NCBI GenBank assembly: GCA_048213135.1
Contig: PS015071.1
Location: forward strand, 57,986 to 79,991
DNA: 22,006 nucleotides
Origin: Reclinomonas americana ATCC 50394
Lineage: Eukaryota; Jakobida; Jakobea; Jakobida
Direction: 5' to 3'
In this document: positions 19,801 through 22,006 of the stretch, piece after piece
Numbering within the stretch: the stretch's first letter is position 1
Layout: each line of letters starts with the position of its first letter
Made by a program: the position numbers and the translations under genes
The notes under the pieces: model-generated
Told to the model about the DNA's origin: nothing
Databases searched by the model: none
Seen by the model: the letters and a program-made list of their open reading frames with translations, nothing else

Positions 19801-20099
19801 CTGCAGTTGTGCGACGGCGAGGGCGAGCACCTCGCGAGCGTCTCCCGCAATGGAGCCGTCCTCGACGACTGTGGAAAGGGGGAAAGGGAAAGGGAATAGG
19901 GGAGGTGAGGAGGAAAAGTGAGTGAGTGAGTGAGTGAGTGAGTGAGTGAGTGAGTGAGTGTATGTGTGTGTGTATGTGTGAGAGAGGGAGGGAGAGGGAG
20001 GGAGGGAGGGAGGGAGGGAGGGAGGGAGGGAGGGAGAGAGAGAGAGAGGAGTCTGCGAGGATGCAGATCACGGCACTTCATGGCATGCTCTCTCTCCTT

Positions 20100-20130
<31 letters not shown>

Positions 20131-20219
20131 AGTGTGTGCGCGTGTGAGTGTGAGTGTGAGTGTGACTATGTAAATGCAGTGGACAAGTGACTTGAGGAAA
20201 TCTCTCTCTCTCTCTCCTC

Positions 20220-20266
<47 letters not shown>

Positions 20267-20527
20267 GAGCATGCAATGAGCACACACTCTTCCGCACACC
20301 GGCAGACAACAACACTGAAAATATCTTCACACACACTCTCATTCCTCTCTCTTCCCCCTTCTACCTCTCTCTCACTCACTCTCACTCTCTCACTTAACGC
20401 AACAGCTGACGAGGAAGGCGGAGAGTTCCGCGTCACGAGACGGGTCGGCCATCATGGCCTCCAGCGCCCCCAACGCCAAGCGCTGACGCGCCTCTCCTGT
20501 GCTCGCCGACTTGACAGATGCAAACAT
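16886..20527 (-). CDS. CSN4: COP9 signalosome subunit 4 (PCI-domain protein), 397 aa
   Basis: Exons (complement): 20527-20404, 19868-19610, 19075-18763, 18018-17935, 17866-17572, 17004-16886. They total 1194 nt, in frame to TGA. The protein matches CSN4 along its whole length, and 397 residues fits the family (about 400). Helical-repeat part: [37 protein letters not shown] and [18 protein letters not shown]/winged-helix part (from about residue 190): [40 protein letters not shown] and [12 protein letters not shown]. The C-terminal helix is [16 protein letters not shown] followed by YPAW. CSN4 is a structural subunit of the COP9 signalosome, which removes NEDD8 from cullin-RING ubiquitin ligases. 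Intron 1 uses a GTTGCGT donor. Four introns are 534-744 nt and satellite-rich; the other is 68 nt. Confidence 0.96.
17108..17240 (+). repeat. GA microsatellites in CSN4 intron
   Basis: Several GA runs (near 17112-17128, 17185-17204 and 17205-17234) lie in the 567-nt intron 17571-17005, with a TC run at about 17333-17356. On the gene's sense strand the GA runs read as CT-rich tracts. Confidence 0.85.
18360..18715. repeat. Three-copy ~140-bp tandem repeat in CSN4 intron
   Basis: The core GCAACCACAGGTCGTCCTG starts at 18386, 18531 and 18667 (spacings 145 and 136). Each copy is preceded by a CTCTCGCACACA-type stretch, and copies are joined by TC and CA microsatellites. All lie in the 744-nt intron 18762-18019. 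Known CSN4 proteins have no extra segment at this point, so it is treated as non-coding. Confidence 0.8.
19076..19609 (-). other. CSN4 intron 2 (534 nt)
   Basis: Apart from a GGGAAAGGGAGG-type repeat at 19078-19130, which on the sense strand supplies the pyrimidine tract before the acceptor, I see nothing recognisable in this intron. Confidence 0.7.
19918..20262. repeat. Compound microsatellite block in CSN4 intron 1
   Basis: In order on the plus strand: (AGTG)n at 19918-19960, (GGGA)n at about 19986-20036, (GT)n at about 20107-20130 and (TC)n at about 20224-20262. Together they make up much of the 535-nt intron 20403-19869. Confidence 0.93.
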
Positions 20528-20755
20528 GGAAAGGTACGCGAGTGCACTCAGACACAGAAGAAGATGGGATGAGATTGCGTGAGAGTGGACAGTCCCGCTG
20601 TCCTGGCAAAGAAAAGTTGCAATGTTCTGCGCACGCTTGAGCAGGTTTCTCCATGTGCAGCGGGCAAGAGTAACTGTGCACGTCGCCGCCACTATGCCAG
20701 TGATTTTCTTTCGTTTTCGACGCTTGATGAATTGGCGAAGTTGCGCAAAACTTGA

Positions 20756-21400
20756 CGAATAGCCCTCCGTTCACTGCATCCGCAATTACAGGGTGAATAC
20801 CCACACGGCTCTTAGTATAGATGCACATTAAAAGCTGCTAGGGTGCGCGCTAAACTGCTCCAGCACGCTCTCTTTGAAATCGACAAGTCGCTTAGAAATT
20901 CGAAAAGTCCTNNNNNNNNNNNNNNNNNNNNNNNNNNNNNNNNNNNNNNNNNNNNNNNNNNNNNNNNNNNNNNNNNNNNNNNNNNNNNNNNNNNNNNNNN
21001 NNNNNNNNNNNNNNNNNNNNNNNNNNNNNNNNNNNNNNNNNNNNNNNNNNNNNNNNNNNNNNNNNNNNNNNNNNNNNNNNNNNNNNNNNNNNNNNNNNNN
21101 NNNNNNNNNNNNNNNNNNNNNNNGTCCACAATTACATAACGGATGCCCACAAGCTTCTCAGCACCGGTGCACATAGATAACAGCTCGCTGCGAGTGCGCG
21201 CCAGACAGCTGCAGTCAGCTTTCTTTCGAATTCGATAAAATCGCGTAGAAATTCGAAAGCCTTCCGTCCATCGCGGTCACACTTCCAGGGTGAGATTGCC
21301 AGTCGCTCAGTACCGATCCACAAGTTAACAGCTTGAACGCTTGAAACACAGCTGCATACGCAGTCACGATCAGGCGATCGCGAAATCGAAATATTGATCA
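20756..21400. repeat. Diverged ~147-bp tandem satellite
   Basis: Related units share AGAAATTCGAAA-type cores followed by a CACCCT(GG/TG) element on the minus strand. Homologous points at 20756 and 20901 are 145 bp apart; those at 21157 and 21306 are 149 bp apart. The similar CTCAGCACCGGTGCACA, CTCAGTACCGATCCACA and CTCTTAGTATAGATGCACA segments mark three copies. A gap removes the middle. Confidence 0.65.
20912..21123. other. Assembly gap (212 N)
   Basis: The gap lies within the satellite block and was probably caused by the repeat itself. Confidence 0.99.
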
Positions 21401-21588
21401 CTTTGTATATTCGATACATGGCCAACTGCGCATGCATGCAATGCACATGTCAAACTCGAGTTGTAATCCAAAGCCCTACACGCCTGCTTTACTGTGTTAC
21501 GCAGGGAGTGTCTGCATTCGCGCTTTTCGTGCGCAACTTCGACTCAAAATTTCACTCTCTTTCTCTCTCTTTGTTGTGTTGCAGCAAA

Positions 21589-21702
21589 ATGTCGTCTGCG
21601 TTTACGTTTGCCGAGAAGCGCGACATTGCGAATGCGCTGACGCGAGCAAGTGGACCGGCACTGGCCGAGGTGATGATGATGATTGTCATGTTGGATCCGA
21701 TG
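21589..21702 (+). CDS. First coding exon of a possible NET-domain protein (continues beyond window)
   Basis: ATG at 21589 opens 38 codons ending at a GTGCGT donor (21703) in phase 0. The peptide MSSAFTFAEKRDIANALTRA...ALAEVMMMIVMLDPM resembles the start of a NET (extra-terminal) domain, where an EKR..L motif is followed by helix L..VV.II...(E/D)P, as in BET-family and TAF14-type chromatin proteins. The match is short, so this is tentative. A TTGTTGTGTTGCAG acceptor-like sequence ends at 21584, suggesting an intron in the 5' untranslated region. The downstream exon is not in the window. The sequence after 21702 is TC/GA-rich intron. Confidence 0.5.
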
Positions 21703-21729
21703 GTGCGTTCGAAGCAGAAAGAGAGAGGA

Positions 21730-21737
21730 GGGAGGAA

Positions 21738-21768
<31 letters not shown>

Positions 21769-22006
21769 TGTGTGTGCGAGAAGGAAAGCGTGTGTGTGCA
21801 TCTGATCATCTTTTCTCCGATCATCACTTGCTCTCGCAGTCTCTCTCTCACTTGTGCAGTCTCTCTCTCTCTCTCACTCATTCTCGCCCAATCACTCTCT
21901 CACTCTCGCAAAGTCGCTCTCTCACTCTCGCCCAGTCGCTCCCACTCTCACAATCGCTCTTCCACTCTCGCAATCGCTCTCTCACTCACAGTCTCTCTCC
22001 CTCCCT
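21730..22006 (+). repeat. GA tract and ~20-bp CT-rich minisatellite in an intron
   Basis: A GA run at about 21738-21768 is followed by CTCTCTCACTCTCGC(A/C)(A)(A/G)TCG-type units of about 18-22 nt, repeated at least four times from about 21890 to the window edge. All lie in the first coding intron of the NET-like gene, whose acceptor is not reached. Confidence 0.8.

Larger units (their letters stand above)
20528..21588. other. Intergenic region between divergent genes
   Basis: This 1.06-kb spacer lies between the CSN4 start and the next plus-strand gene. It holds a diverged ~147-bp satellite and an assembly gap. No coding exon is assigned; open frames on the minus strand switch frame between satellite copies. 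Confidence 0.6.

Noticed and set aside
21132-21446. Minus-strand open frame with a repeated AFEFLRDF / LFEFLSDL peptide
   Set aside because: The peptide recurs because the DNA is a satellite. The period is not a multiple of three, and frames break between copies.
1-22006. tRNA, rRNA, CRISPR or transposon genes
   Set aside because: No cloverleaf, rRNA-like segment, spaced palindromic repeat array, or transposase/reverse-transcriptase motif was seen on reading both strands.

Overview
This is intron-rich nuclear DNA from a eukaryote. Genes are closely packed, most introns are about 55-130 nt, and CT/GA, CA and GT microsatellites are everywhere. Protein content (an EGF-repeat secreted protein, a COP9 signalosome subunit, ubiquitin-like and SAM domains, GLG-type glycosyltransferases) fits a free-living protist, perhaps on the opisthokont or amoebozoan side, but no species can be named from the sequence. 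There is no bacterial, phage or CRISPR-like content. Four runs of N mark assembly gaps.

Layout, left to right. Positions 1-401 (+) hold the last exon of a fucosyltransferase-like gene. It faces, across a gap, a second fucosyltransferase-like gene on the minus strand (2753 down to 633, 3' end lost in the gap). That gene encodes a type II membrane protein with an unusually long cytoplasmic tail. It diverges from a 32-exon plus-strand gene (3587-8168) for a secreted 784-residue protein made almost entirely of EGF-like repeats. This gene converges on a minus-strand gene (11118 down to 8531) with four ubiquitin-like (UBL) domains, a disordered region and a C-terminal SAM domain. Only 130 bp upstream, a paralogue with the same four-UBL layout but no SAM domain is read the other way (11249-14565). 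After about 2.3 kb of low-complexity sequence comes the COP9 signalosome subunit 4 gene (minus, 20527 down to 16886; six exons, 397 residues), whose introns are swollen with satellites. A gap-interrupted ~147-bp satellite follows, then the first exon of a plus-strand gene (21589) that may begin a NET-like domain.

I rebuilt the exons by hand, requiring GT-AG introns, an unbroken frame, and agreement between repeats, paralogues or known family members. This gave 54 complete introns and one extra donor. The most striking result is that 15 of 55 donors are GTTGCGT or GTTGAGT rather than GTNNGT. None of those 15 follows an exon ending in G, whereas 35 of the other 40 do. This looks like heavy use of 5' splice sites read in a one-nucleotide-shifted U1 register. 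The second notable item is the head-to-head pair of multi-UBL genes, an architecture I do not recognise as a described family.

The genes do not form an obvious pathway. Transferases next to an EGF-repeat secreted protein is suggestive, but no functional link is shown by the sequence.
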